In this document: piece by piece, positions 1-7,934 of the stretch
How the letters are laid out: every line of letters begins with the position of its first letter
Numbering within the stretch: the first letter of the stretch is position 1
Assembly (NCBI RefSeq): GCF_000428585.1
Contig: NZ_AUAF01000001.1
Location: 1 to 64,000 of the forward strand
Source of the DNA: Zooshikella ganghwensis DSM 15267
Lineage (GTDB): Bacteria; Pseudomonadota; Gammaproteobacteria; Pseudomonadales; Zooshikellaceae
DNA: 64,000 bases
Direction of reading: 5' to 3'
Translations under genes and position numbers: made by a program
Notes under the pieces: model-generated
Told to the model about the DNA's origin: nothing
Databases searched by the model: none
Seen by the model: only the letters and a program-made list of their open reading frames with translations

Positions 1-93
1 CCCTCGTTCACGTAATCGCTGGCCTTTAAGTAAATCATTAAAGGTATCATCAACCCAGCAATAAACTGCTATGATAAACTCTTCTACTGACAT
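1..93 (-). mobile_element. N-terminal end of a transposase gene, cut by the window edge
   Basis: Reading leftward from the ATG at 93-91 there is an open frame of 31 codons that runs off the window. It starts MSVEEFIIAVYCWVDD and continues with a basic stretch containing KGQRLRERG. An acidic/hydrophobic opening (EEFII..VYCWVDD) followed by RLRxRG is, from memory, the opening of IS982/IS4-like transposases. An AGGG-type ribosome site precedes the ATG. The catalytic part is outside the window, so neither the family nor intactness can be judged. The element end probably lies within about 60 bp upstream of the ATG, but no terminal repeat can be proved from one end. Confidence 0.55.
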
Positions 94-535
94 CCCCTGT
101 CCCTTTGAATTTGTTTCGGCAAAACAAAGGTTGGGGTCAGGGGTTGTCATTTCAAACTAATAAAAGTCGAGCATCGCGTTACCATAAGTATTTAATGTTG
201 AGGCGTTAAACCAAAAGACACATCAGTAAAAAAGATGCTAACGACTGATTACTGATATCTCAACCACTTCATCAATAACCAGGGCGATCGCATATAAATT
301 TTCCTTTAAAACCAAAACCACTTTTTAAAGCTCCATGTCCAAAGTCTGCAAAACACCCACCGAACACACCGTAAATCCTTCCCTGGATGCCTGATTCAAT
401 AGCTAATAGGCGTAGCTTATTATCTACCGTGTATTGAACTATTTTTAATAAAGGCACAGTCAACACAAAGTGAGGGTGTTTTCGTTACCTCAGAATAAGG
501 TAAAATCACTTGTTTAATCAGTAGACTTTAGTTTT
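94..535. other. Gap between the transposase start and the pterin synthase gene
   Basis: Bases 94-155 are probably the transposase leader and element end (a GGGGTCAGGGG-like run lies at 133-143). The remaining 380 bp show no convincing gene. A 64-codon minus-strand open frame at 272-466 has no recognisable motif and is not called. An AT-rich stretch just before 536 is suitable for a promoter, but no clear hexamer pair was found. Confidence 0.4.
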
Positions 536-1387
536 ATGGCCTCTTTATTTGTTGAACAGTTGACCGTTATAGACTTCTCCTATTTATGCCCTGAGCGTGG
601 TCTCGTTGGCGAAAGCTGGTTAGTCGACGTGGTACTTGATGGCTCACTTAATGAACAAGGTATGGTGTTTGACTTTGGTAATGTCAAAAAAGATATCAAA
701 CAAGCGATTGACAGCACTATTGACCATACACTGGTTGTTCCTTCAAAGTCCAAAGCGATACAGCTCGTTGATCATGGAGATATTCGTGAAGTAACGCTTG
801 AGACTTCCCAAAACGGTATCCTTCACTGTCAAGCACCTAATGCTGCCATTGTGCCAATTCCTGTTGATGTAATCACACCATCAACATTAAAGGCCGTTGT
901 TGAAGAGCATCTAAAAAGTGTGGTACCCGATAATGTGGACTCAGTATCTGTAAACCTATATCCCCAATCCATTCAAGAAGCCTATTATCATTACAGTCAC
1001 GGCTTAAAAAAACACCATGGCGACTGCCAACGTATTGCTCATGGACATCGATCGCCACTCAAAGTTAAGCTAGATGGTCAAACCAGTCCAAAGCTAGCAT
1101 CTCAGTGGTCTAAAAAATGGCAGGATATTTATCTTGTTACTGAAGCAGATATTTTGGATGAATTTGAAAATAAAGGCTTTACATATATCAAATGTGGCTA
1201 CCAAGCCCCACAGGGCTATTTTGAATTGACAATTAATAAAAAATGCTGTTATTTTTTCCAAACGGACACCACTGTTGAGCTAATAGCCCAACACTTAGCA
1301 CAAGAAATAAAAAAAGATTACCCTAGTCATCAAGTTACTGTTCATGCCTATGAGGGGTACAAAAAAGGGGCCATTGCTACTGCATAA
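536..1387 (+). CDS. 6-carboxytetrahydropterin synthase / PTPS-family protein, two-domain form
   Basis: This 283-residue protein belongs to the QueD/6-pyruvoyltetrahydropterin synthase superfamily. QueD enzymes convert dihydroneopterin triphosphate to 6-carboxytetrahydropterin for queuosine synthesis. The first half carries the family's FDFGxVK...ID...DH.L pattern (residues 45-66). The second half carries a zinc/catalytic-like motif: a His at 155, Cys164 and HGH at 169-171, followed by a late conserved Glu in HAYEGYKKG near residue 272. The protein is about twice the length of single-domain QueD, and the active-site elements are split between the halves. Long relatives of this kind exist in Pseudomonas, from memory. 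The ATG at 536 is the only sensible start. The gene stands alone, followed by a weak hairpin. Superfamily membership is fairly sure; the actual substrate is not. Confidence 0.75.
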   Translation: MASLFVEQLTVIDFSYLCPERGLVGESWLVDVVLDGSLNEQGMVFDFGNVKKDIKQAIDSTIDHTLVVPSKSKAIQLVDHGDIREVTLETSQNGILHCQAPNAAIVPIPVDVITPSTLKAVVEEHLKSVVPDNVDSVSVNLYPQSIQEAYYHYSHGLKKHHGDCQRIAHGHRSPLKVKLDGQTSPKLASQWSKKWQDIYLVTEADILDEFENKGFTYIKCGYQAPQGYFELTINKKCCYFFQTDTTVELIAQHLAQEIKKDYPSHQVTVHAYEGYKKGAIATA

Positions 1388-1454
1388 CCTATGATTGATT
1401 GTTCATTCTTTATCACATAACGCAACGCAATAAAAACAAAAATAAAGGTTTAAA

Positions 1455-1488
1455 GATGCCCTCAAAAATACGGATCACTGAGGGTATC
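1455..1488 (+). terminator. Possible terminator hairpin after the pterin synthase-like gene
   Basis: GATGCCCTCA (1455-1464) pairs with TGAGGGTATC (1479-1488) with one G-T wobble and a 14-nt loop. Only a poor T-run follows, so termination is a guess. Confidence 0.35.
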
Positions 1489-1722
1489 TTAGTGCTTTCA
1501 CTAAAACCTAGTCCGAACACAGAGCAGCTATTATAGCAAGCTATTCACACAACGAATAAATTAGTATTTTTGACTTTCTTATATCCAGTATTTAGCTAAT
1601 CTGATTAGTAAGTTATTTATGAGGTATTCAGTAGTTGTAATACCCTTTTGCAAAAAAAACGCTATGAGAAGGACAAACTTTAATTGCAAAAACAAAATAA
1701 AATATACTTATAACACAGGATA

Positions 1723-1755
1723 TACTTATTCAATTTTTACTTTGTTGAATAAGTA
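1723..1755. repeat. Perfect 11-bp inverted repeat in the 677-bp gap before bifA
   Basis: TACTTATTCAA (1723-1733) is followed by an 11-nt T-rich loop and its exact reverse complement (1745-1755). It lies about 230 bp upstream of the putative bifA promoter in a gap (1388-2064) that otherwise shows no gene. A looser inverted repeat of GAATTAATTCAT / ATGAGTTAATTC type lies at about 1846-1889. The role is unknown: an operator, an RNA hairpin or a mobile-element remnant are all possible. Confidence 0.6.
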
Positions 1756-1985
1756 GTTGAGTTTAATGAATTGCTTATTATCTCGGCTTTGGCCATTATT
1801 GAATACACATGACGGCTAAAAATAAGCTATTAGAAACAACGGGTTAGAATTAATTCATATCATGGTTTTCATTAGACATGAGTTAATTCAGGTTATAACC
1901 ACTAACAGTATTGCTTTACCTGCAATGCCTTAGCTTCTAAATGGCCAAAGTCGAGTATTATTACAAATCTAAATATTTAAGCGTT

Positions 1986-2014
1986 TTGACGAATGATAAA
2001 ACATTTCGCATACT
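1986..2014 (+). promoter_or_regulatory. Candidate sigma-70 promoter for bifA
   Basis: TTGACG (1986-1991) and CATACT (2009-2014) are separated by 17 bp and lie about 50 bp upstream of the bifA start. The -35 is near consensus and the -10 matches at four of six positions. This is by inspection only. Confidence 0.4.
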
Positions 2015-2064
2015 GGAAATGGTACAGACCCCAAGAACGTCACGTTGTAAAAGAGGGACTGTGA

Positions 2065-4110
2065 TTGGCTTTAACAATACCTAAAAGAGATCGGTTATCT
2101 GTTAAATTACTGCGCGTGGTGTTATTTTCTGCATTCCTCGTGGGTGTAGTCTTGAGTGTCGCGCAAATCGTTTTTGATGCATATAGCTCCGACGAGACCA
2201 TTGATAACCAAGCCTACGCAATGCTAGCTATGGTGCGTGATCCAGCTATTCAGGCCGTGTATAGCTTGGATAAAGAAATGGCATCACAGGTTGTTGAGGG
2301 TTTATTCGAAAACCAATCTATCCGCTATGCTGCCATCGGTCACCCAGATGAACCAATGCTGGCTGAAAAGCGTCGCCCCCTTATCAGCACACCTTACCGA
2401 TGGTTTACCGATAAAATCTTTAATACTGAGCGCACTTACAAAGTTAATTTATTTGGACGACTGCCCTACAGTGAATATTATGGTGATCTAATGATTACCA
2501 TTGATACTGCGCTTAGTGGCTCAGAATTTGTCAATCGCAGTATTATCATTTTTATGTCTGGTATTTTACGTGCCGTAGCCATGGCGACTGTACTCTATTT
2601 AATCTACACCATTCTATTGACGAAACCGCTTACCCGAATCATTGATAACTTATCCCATATTAATCCAGACCATCCTGGCCAAAAAAAGATTCCAATGCTT
2701 AAAGGCAACGAAAAAAATGAGATGGGAATTTGGATACGAACCGCTAATCAGCTTCTGGAGTCAATAGATCGCAATAACACCAAGCGCCAAAAAGCAGAAG
2801 CACACGTGCTTCGTTTAGCCCAATACGACTTTCTCACTGGGCTGCCTAATCGTGTTATGTTGCAAAAACAGTTACAGCGAATACTACAAGAAGCAGGTGG
2901 TAAAAACTGTCTGGTGGCCATTTTATGTTGTGGTATTGATGATTTTAAAGGCGTCAATGAACAGTTCACTTATAAAGTGGGTGACCATATTTTAATGGCA
3001 CTGGCAGACCGTTTACGTAACCAGCGAAGTAGCGTTCGTGCCGTTGGCCGCTTGGGTGGCGATCAGTTTGCTATCATCCAGGATAATATTGAACAGCCTT
3101 ATGAGGCTGCTGAACTAGCACAAAATGTGTTAAATGATGTAGAAGAGCCTTTTGTCATAAACAATGAACCCATTGCTATTCGAGCCACAATAGGGATCAC
3201 ATTATTCCCTGAGGACGGTAGCAATCCAGAAAAACTACTGCAAAAAGCAGAGCAAACAATGACACTGGCAAAATCGCGCAGCCAAAACCGCTTCCAGTTC
3301 TATATTGCCAGTGTGGATACTGAAATGCGTATCCGCAAACAGCTTGAGAAAGATCTGCTTAAAGCACTGGAAAATAAAGAGTTACACTTAGTCTACCAAC
3401 CTCAAATTGACTACACTACAAACCGTGTCATTGGTGCAGAAGCATTATTACGCTGGATTCACCCTGATAAAGGTTTTATTTCTCCTGATTTATTCATTCC
3501 ATTAGCCGAAAAGAATTTATCCATTATTCCCATTGGTGAGTGGGTGCTACAACAAGCCGCACAACAACTGCAGTTTTGGCATAATATGGGCTTTGAAGAA
3601 TTCCGCATGGCCGTCAACTTGTCAGCGGTACAATTACGCCAGGAGAATATTGAAGAACTTATTACTGAAACATTACAAAAATATTCTATCCCACCTTACT
3701 GTATGGAATTAGAAGTCACTGAAACCAGTATAATGGATGATGTATCACTAGCTGCAGCACGTCTTGAGAGTATCAAGCGGTCTGGGGTAATGATCGCTAT
3801 TGATGACTTTGGTACAGGCTACTCATCACTAAGCTACTTGAAAAAATTACCTTTCGATAAAATTAAAATCGACAAAGGATTTATGCAGGATGTTATTCAC
3901 GATGAAGATAATTCAGCCATTGTGAGAGCAATCATCCAACTAGGAAAAAGCTTGGGACTTAAAGTTATTGCAGAAGGTGTAGAAACCGAGGAGCATGAAG
4001 GCTATATTATCAGCCAAGGCTGTGAGGAAGGCCAAGGATATTACTATAGCAAGCCAGTTTCACCCGAACAATTTCAACAGTACGTAAAAAAAAACAACAA
4101 AGCAGCCTGA
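2065..4110 (+). CDS. bifA: BifA-like membrane c-di-GMP phosphodiesterase (degenerate GGDEF plus EAL)
   Basis: This 681-residue inner-membrane protein would hydrolyse c-di-GMP. Transmembrane helices at about 15-37 and 158-184 flank a periplasmic sensor region, followed by a HAMP-like linker (about 186-240), a GGDEF domain (about 250-410) and an EAL domain (about 425-675). The GGDEF signature reads GGDQF (331-335), so cyclase activity is unlikely. The EAL domain keeps EALLRW (459-464), DDFGTGYSSL (580-589) and AEGVE (636-640), as expected of an active enzyme. P. aeruginosa BifA has the same GGDQF, similar length and neighbouring genes (from memory), and it restrains biofilm formation and promotes swarming. 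The start is TTG at 2065, chosen because a GAGGG ribosome site lies seven bases upstream and no in-frame ATG is close. It appears monocistronic. Confidence 0.8.
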   Translation: MALTIPKRDRLSVKLLRVVLFSAFLVGVVLSVAQIVFDAYSSDETIDNQAYAMLAMVRDPAIQAVYSLDKEMASQVVEGLFENQSIRYAAIGHPDEPMLAEKRRPLISTPYRWFTDKIFNTERTYKVNLFGRLPYSEYYGDLMITIDTALSGSEFVNRSIIIFMSGILRAVAMATVLYLIYTILLTKPLTRIIDNLSHINPDHPGQKKIPMLKGNEKNEMGIWIRTANQLLESIDRNNTKRQKAEAHVLRLAQYDFLTGLPNRVMLQKQLQRILQEAGGKNCLVAILCCGIDDFKGVNEQFTYKVGDHILMALADRLRNQRSSVRAVGRLGGDQFAIIQDNIEQPYEAAELAQNVLNDVEEPFVINNEPIAIRATIGITLFPEDGSNPEKLLQKAEQTMTLAKSRSQNRFQFYIASVDTEMRIRKQLEKDLLKALENKELHLVYQPQIDYTTNRVIGAEALLRWIHPDKGFISPDLFIPLAEKNLSIIPIGEWVLQQAAQQLQFWHNMGFEEFRMAVNLSAVQLRQENIEELITETLQKYSIPPYCMELEVTETSIMDDVSLAAARLESIKRSGVMIAIDDFGTGYSSLSYLKKLPFDKIKIDKGFMQDVIHDEDNSAIVRAIIQLGKSLGLKVIAEGVETEEHEGYIISQGCEEGQGYYYSKPVSPEQFQQYVKKNNKAA

Positions 4111-4480
4111 AGAATGAAAACAACAATGGGTTAGAGCCATCTACCGCCAGCTAATAATATACAGTGATCTTCCATGGAGTGCTTCGTTGCCCTCACAAAA
4201 AATCACTATTTTTAGAGTCTCCCCAATGTCTTTCACGAAGTAAATACAGAATTTTATCTATTAAAGGCATACTCAAGCTTTACAGATGAACACTTCATGT
4301 TGTATACATCCTTAATGGCAAGAATCGCTACTGTAAGAATTTAACAGTTTACGACAAGCATCTTATACTTAAGTAAGTCTTTGGCACGGAAAAGCATAGT
4401 CTTCTTTTGTAGTACAACAGTGTTTTATTGTGATACCAAAAGCAGACTACCAGATATTTTACAGCTTGCTAGAAAATACC
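4111..4480. repeat. Gap after bifA containing one copy of a dispersed repeat (4197-4217)
   Basis: A 21-bp run at 4197-4217 (A6, then TCACTATTTTTAGAG) is identical to 12181-12201, the right end of the MITE-like element at 12064-12210. The sequence just before it is also loosely similar (TTCGTTGCCCTCAC versus TTTCTTGTTCTTGC). No matching left end was found, so this looks like a decayed or partial copy. The rest of the gap shows no gene. Confidence 0.55.
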
Positions 4481-5635
4481 ATGACAAACAAAAAAGCCGT
4501 TCTACTTTCAGGAATTTTATCCTCAATTACAGCTGTATTCACCATACCGCTACATGCTTTACAGTTGGGGGATGCAAGCCTCTTTTCCGTTATGAATGAA
4601 CCTTTAAAGTCCCATATTGAAGTGCTTCTACCTAACGATCGTGCAACACCGACTCACACTATCCATGCACGTCTAGCAAGTCAGCCGGCTTTCTACCAGG
4701 CAGGTGTTGAGCCAGTAACTATCTTACAACACTTGCGGTTTAAGACAGTTACTCACCCTAATGGCAAGGCATATATTGAAGTTTCCAGTACTCAACCTAT
4801 ACGCGAGCCTTTTCTCAACTTTGTGATTGAAACAGAATGGCCAACAGGACGTCTACTACGCCAGTATACTTTGCTGCTTGACCCGCCAGCACCAACGTCT
4901 ACACCACCGACCCTTGACCTTGATGCTACACAGTATCAGATAGCAGGCAGTTCATCAGAGTCCCAGACTAACAGTGCAGCCTCTCAACATCATCAGCCGT
5001 CATCTACACAAACAGAAACCTACACGATTAAAGCAAACGACACCTTGTGGGAAATCGCAAGAGATGTTCGTCCAAATAAGTCAATCAGTATTCAACAAAT
5101 GATGATTGCCTTACAGGCTCTCAACCCTCATGCATTTATCAATGACAACATTAATTTACTAAAACGTGGCAAAGTACTGCGTGTGCCCAACACAGCGCAA
5201 ATTGCTGTCATTACCCCACAAGAGTCATCGGAATTATTAGCAGCTCAGACAAATGATCCGAACACCTTGACGGCCCCTCCTTTAGATGCAACACATCAAG
5301 CCTCTCCAGTTGCTTCCAAAAGTTCAAATAGCGCTGACCGGCTTACTATAGTTACCCGTGTAGATCCAACCGCCAGAGGTAACTCAGCATCACAGACTCA
5401 TACATCAGAGATAGCTTACAACTCAACGCTAACAGTTACTCAAGAACAATTAGACAAAGCCAAGCGCGAAAATGATGAGCTAAAATCGCGGTTAAATGAT
5501 TTACAGGCACAAATTAATACATTAAAACGCTTATTAGTCCTAAAAGATGAGCAAATGGCGAGATTACAAGCTCGATTGGAAGAATTAGAGGCACCTGAAA
5601 CAGTACCTCAACAATCATTAACCCAAGTTCCTTAA
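4481..5635 (+). CDS. FimV-like periplasmic LysM protein
   Basis: This exported protein of about 384 residues has a FimV-type amino end. From the ATG at 4481 it begins with a signal peptide (MTNKKAVLLSGILSS... ending near HA), then LQLGDASLFSVMNEPL, which matches the conserved FimV opening (LGLG..L.S.LNEPL.A.I.L). A domain of about 100 residues rich in beta strands follows, then a Ser/Thr/Gln-rich linker, a LysM domain (ETYTIKANDTLWEIA... to ...GKVLRVPN, about residues 180-245) that should bind peptidoglycan, a second linker, and a coiled coil near the end (QLDKAKRENDELKSRLNDLQ). FimV proteins promote type IV pilus assembly and polar localisation. The long acidic and TPR part of true FimV is absent. 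A GTG at 4430 would add 17 residues before the signal peptide and is rejected. Confidence 0.7.
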   Translation: MTNKKAVLLSGILSSITAVFTIPLHALQLGDASLFSVMNEPLKSHIEVLLPNDRATPTHTIHARLASQPAFYQAGVEPVTILQHLRFKTVTHPNGKAYIEVSSTQPIREPFLNFVIETEWPTGRLLRQYTLLLDPPAPTSTPPTLDLDATQYQIAGSSSESQTNSAASQHHQPSSTQTETYTIKANDTLWEIARDVRPNKSISIQQMMIALQALNPHAFINDNINLLKRGKVLRVPNTAQIAVITPQESSELLAAQTNDPNTLTAPPLDATHQASPVASKSSNSADRLTIVTRVDPTARGNSASQTHTSEIAYNSTLTVTQEQLDKAKRENDELKSRLNDLQAQINTLKRLLVLKDEQMARLQARLEELEAPETVPQQSLTQVP

Positions 5636-5698
5636 TCTTTATCTTTGCCCTATAGAAAACCACGTTAAGGCACTAGCTAATAAAAATTGTGAAACTGG

Positions 5699-6304
5699 CT
5701 ATAAGCTTACGGTTTGGGTAGCAGCATTTTCAGACAAATCAGAACGCATCGCAAAGCTACCCATCACCAGCTTTATACCTGGCTCAAGTCTTGTCTCTTC
5801 CCGTTGATTACGTTGCATAACAAAATATATGGAGTGCGAAGGTGTTTGCATTCCACAATAATCACGAAGAAAAGCCTCCCGGGTATAGCCTTTAACCTGG
5901 TAAAACTCACGAACACACTGCACATTACCAAGTTCACTCTCTTTAATATCGTCTATCACTTCGAAGCGTTTTGACTCTATTGATGCACCAGGTATTTCAA
6001 GCTGCTTGAACGTATCAGAATAACCCTGTGCATAAGCCATGATGTTTATGGTGTCTTCATAAAGTGCACGTGGAATCTCCTGGTTACGTGACTCAATGTT
6101 TATATCAACACCTAATGAAAAAACACCTTCCAATGAAATCCACTGATGCTGTCCATCACTGTTCTGATAATCCACATCCCATGAAGCAGGATAACGAAAC
6201 GATATTCCATCCTGGCTAAACTGTGCTGTTTCTGTCGTATCCAACGTCATGTCACAGCCAGATATCATCAAACTACTTATGAGAAATGCTATTACTGTCT
6301 TCAT
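5699..6304 (-). CDS. Lipoprotein of unknown function
   Basis: The protein has about 201 residues with a lipoprotein signal: MKTVIAFLISSLMISGC, where ISGC is the lipobox and the Cys at about 17 is the lipidation site. Asp follows the Cys, which in Enterobacteria would favour inner-membrane retention; the rule is less certain in other groups. The mature part contains a segment resembling periplasmic proteins that handle mild sequence variation (FRYPASWDV), and two further Cys (in VQCVREF and DYCGMQ) could pair. No domain is recognised. The ATG at 6304 is preferred to an upstream TTG at 6316 because it gives a clean signal peptide. It is convergent with the FimV-like gene and divergent from the Fur-controlled imelysin gene, sharing a 264-bp upstream region with it. 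Confidence 0.7.
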   Translation of the reverse strand: MKTVIAFLISSLMISGCDMTLDTTETAQFSQDGISFRYPASWDVDYQNSDGQHQWISLEGVFSLGVDINIESRNQEIPRALYEDTINIMAYAQGYSDTFKQLEIPGASIESKRFEVIDDIKESELGNVQCVREFYQVKGYTREAFLRDYCGMQTPSHSIYFVMQRNQREETRLEPGIKLVMGSFAMRSDLSENAATQTVSL

Positions 6305-6477
6305 ATGAATAATCAATCAGTTATACAAACTACTTCACACATTACCTGATTAATCTTTACTATAGAATGAATTTTGAGACAAAACTCACCAAATGGATGT
6401 GACGAGGCGACAAATACCACCTTTATTCAAAACAGCTTAATAAAGTAGCACCATAACAAACTGACCATCTTTTAAAC

Positions 6478-6496
6478 GATAAGCATTATCATTATC
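6478..6496 (+). promoter_or_regulatory. Fur box upstream of the imelysin cluster
   Basis: GATAAGCATTATCATTATC matches 16 of 19 positions of the Fur consensus GATAATGATAATCATTATC. Further ATTAT repeats follow to about 6508, as in extended Fur sites. It lies 72 bp before the imelysin start. Imelysin-family genes are iron-repressed in several bacteria, which supports the call. Confidence 0.8.
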
Positions 6497-6568
6497 ATTA
6501 TAATATGTAAATCGTTATTATTATCTTTATATCTGAACACGATGTACTTCTTAAGGAGTGTACCCCGC

Positions 6569-7843
6569 ATGCTACGTCAGACAGTGCTTACCTGTTTACT
6601 TACGTCAGTAGTGGCCTTGCCACTATCTGTACAAGCCAAAACTGAAAAAGGTCAAACACCATCGCTAAAAGCCGTTGTAAAACAATATGCTGATTTAGCG
6701 TATGCAAATTACAGTGATGCGTTACAAACAGCTCAAGCACTGCACACAACAATCAATCAGCTAGCCAAAAACCCTAATGAAGACACGCTTAAACAAGCCA
6801 AACAAGCTTGGCTTAAAGCACGTATTCCTTATCAGCAAACAGAAGTATTTCGTTTTGGTAACAAAATCGTTGATGACTGGGAAGGCCAAGTCAACGCCTG
6901 GCCCCTTGACGAGGGGTTGATTGATTATGTTGATAATAAAAACTACGAACACGAGCTTGGCAACATTGGCGCGAGTGCCAACATCATTGCTAATACACAA
7001 ATCAAAGTCGGCAGTAAAACCATTGATGCAACAACCATTACTCCTGAACTATTAGCTTCACTCAATGAACTGGGTGGCTCCGAAGCTAATGTCGCAACAG
7101 GCTATCACGCAATCGAGTTTTTACTATGGGGACAAGATCTGCACGGCACGCAAGCAGGTGCTGGTGAACGCAAAGCAACGGACTTTATACCAGGCAAACA
7201 GTGTACAAACCAACATTGTGATCGTCGTGTGGCCTATCTTAAAGCAGCATCTACACTGCTGATCAGTGATTTAACCGAAATGGTCAACCAATGGGCACCT
7301 AAAAAGAACGACAATTATCGACATGAGTTACTCAACGAGTCACCTGAACAAGGCCTACGTAAAATGTTTTATGGTATGGGCAGCTTGGCTTTAGGTGAAC
7401 TTGCAGGTGAGCGAATGAAAGTCGCACTGGAAGCAAACTCACCTGAAGATGAGCACGACTGTTTCAGTGATAACACCCATAACTCCCACTACTTTAATGC
7501 TCAAGGTGTTAACAATATTTTCTTTGGCAGATACCAACGCACTGATGGTTCAAAATTAACAGGGCCTAGTGTGGCTGATCTGGTAAAAGCTAAGCAGCCA
7601 AAAACTGCTCAAGAAATTGAAAAGCTATTTAACGCGACTCAATCTTCGCTACAAGTGCTTGTTGATAAAGCTGAAAATGGTATGGCATTTGACCAAATGA
7701 TTGCCGCAAACAATAAACAAGGTCATACCATTGTGCGCAATGCCATTCAGTCACTGGTTGCTCAAACAGAAGGCATAGAAAAAGCCGCAAAAGTAATTGG
7801 CATTGATAACTTAAATCCAGATAATGCTGACCATTCGTTTTAA
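6569..7843 (+). CDS. Imelysin-family (IcmP/IrpA-like) periplasmic iron-regulated protein
   Basis: The protein has about 424 residues. From the ATG at 6569 it begins MLRQTVLTCLLTSVVALP...VQA, a typical signal peptide. This start is chosen because AAGGAG lies ten bases upstream at 6553-6558; an earlier ATG at 6542 would put that site inside the gene. The conserved imelysin motif is present as GYHAIEFLLWGQD (GxHxxE) near residue 180. Imelysin/IrpA proteins are peptidase M75-like, lie in the periplasm or on the outer membrane, and are tied to iron uptake; the proteolytic claim for the family is disputed. The gene heads a four-gene cluster behind a Fur box, and the same order (imelysin, di-haem protein, imelysin, DUF1513) is found in Pseudomonas as PA4370-PA4373, from memory. 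Confidence 0.88.
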   Translation: MLRQTVLTCLLTSVVALPLSVQAKTEKGQTPSLKAVVKQYADLAYANYSDALQTAQALHTTINQLAKNPNEDTLKQAKQAWLKARIPYQQTEVFRFGNKIVDDWEGQVNAWPLDEGLIDYVDNKNYEHELGNIGASANIIANTQIKVGSKTIDATTITPELLASLNELGGSEANVATGYHAIEFLLWGQDLHGTQAGAGERKATDFIPGKQCTNQHCDRRVAYLKAASTLLISDLTEMVNQWAPKKNDNYRHELLNESPEQGLRKMFYGMGSLALGELAGERMKVALEANSPEDEHDCFSDNTHNSHYFNAQGVNNIFFGRYQRTDGSKLTGPSVADLVKAKQPKTAQEIEKLFNATQSSLQVLVDKAENGMAFDQMIAANNKQGHTIVRNAIQSLVAQTEGIEKAAKVIGIDNLNPDNADHSF

Positions 7844-7883
7844 TTGAAAAAATATTGTTAATTAAAAAAGCTACTTATATACC

Positions 7884-7904
7884 CTAGCCCTGTTAAAGGG
7901 CTAG
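7884..7904 (+). terminator. Hairpin between imelysin and the di-haem gene
   Basis: CTAGCCC (7884-7890) and GGGCTAG (7898-7904) form a perfect 7-bp stem with a 7-nt loop, followed by TTATTATAA. It could be a partial terminator or a processing point that lowers expression of the downstream genes. Confidence 0.5.
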
Positions 7905-7934
7905 TTATTATAACACTAATGCAGTAAAACCACC

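Noticed and set aside
272-466. A 64-codon minus-strand frame before the pterin synthase gene
   Set aside because: No motif, no ribosome site and no neighbour to support it; could be a remnant but cannot be shown.
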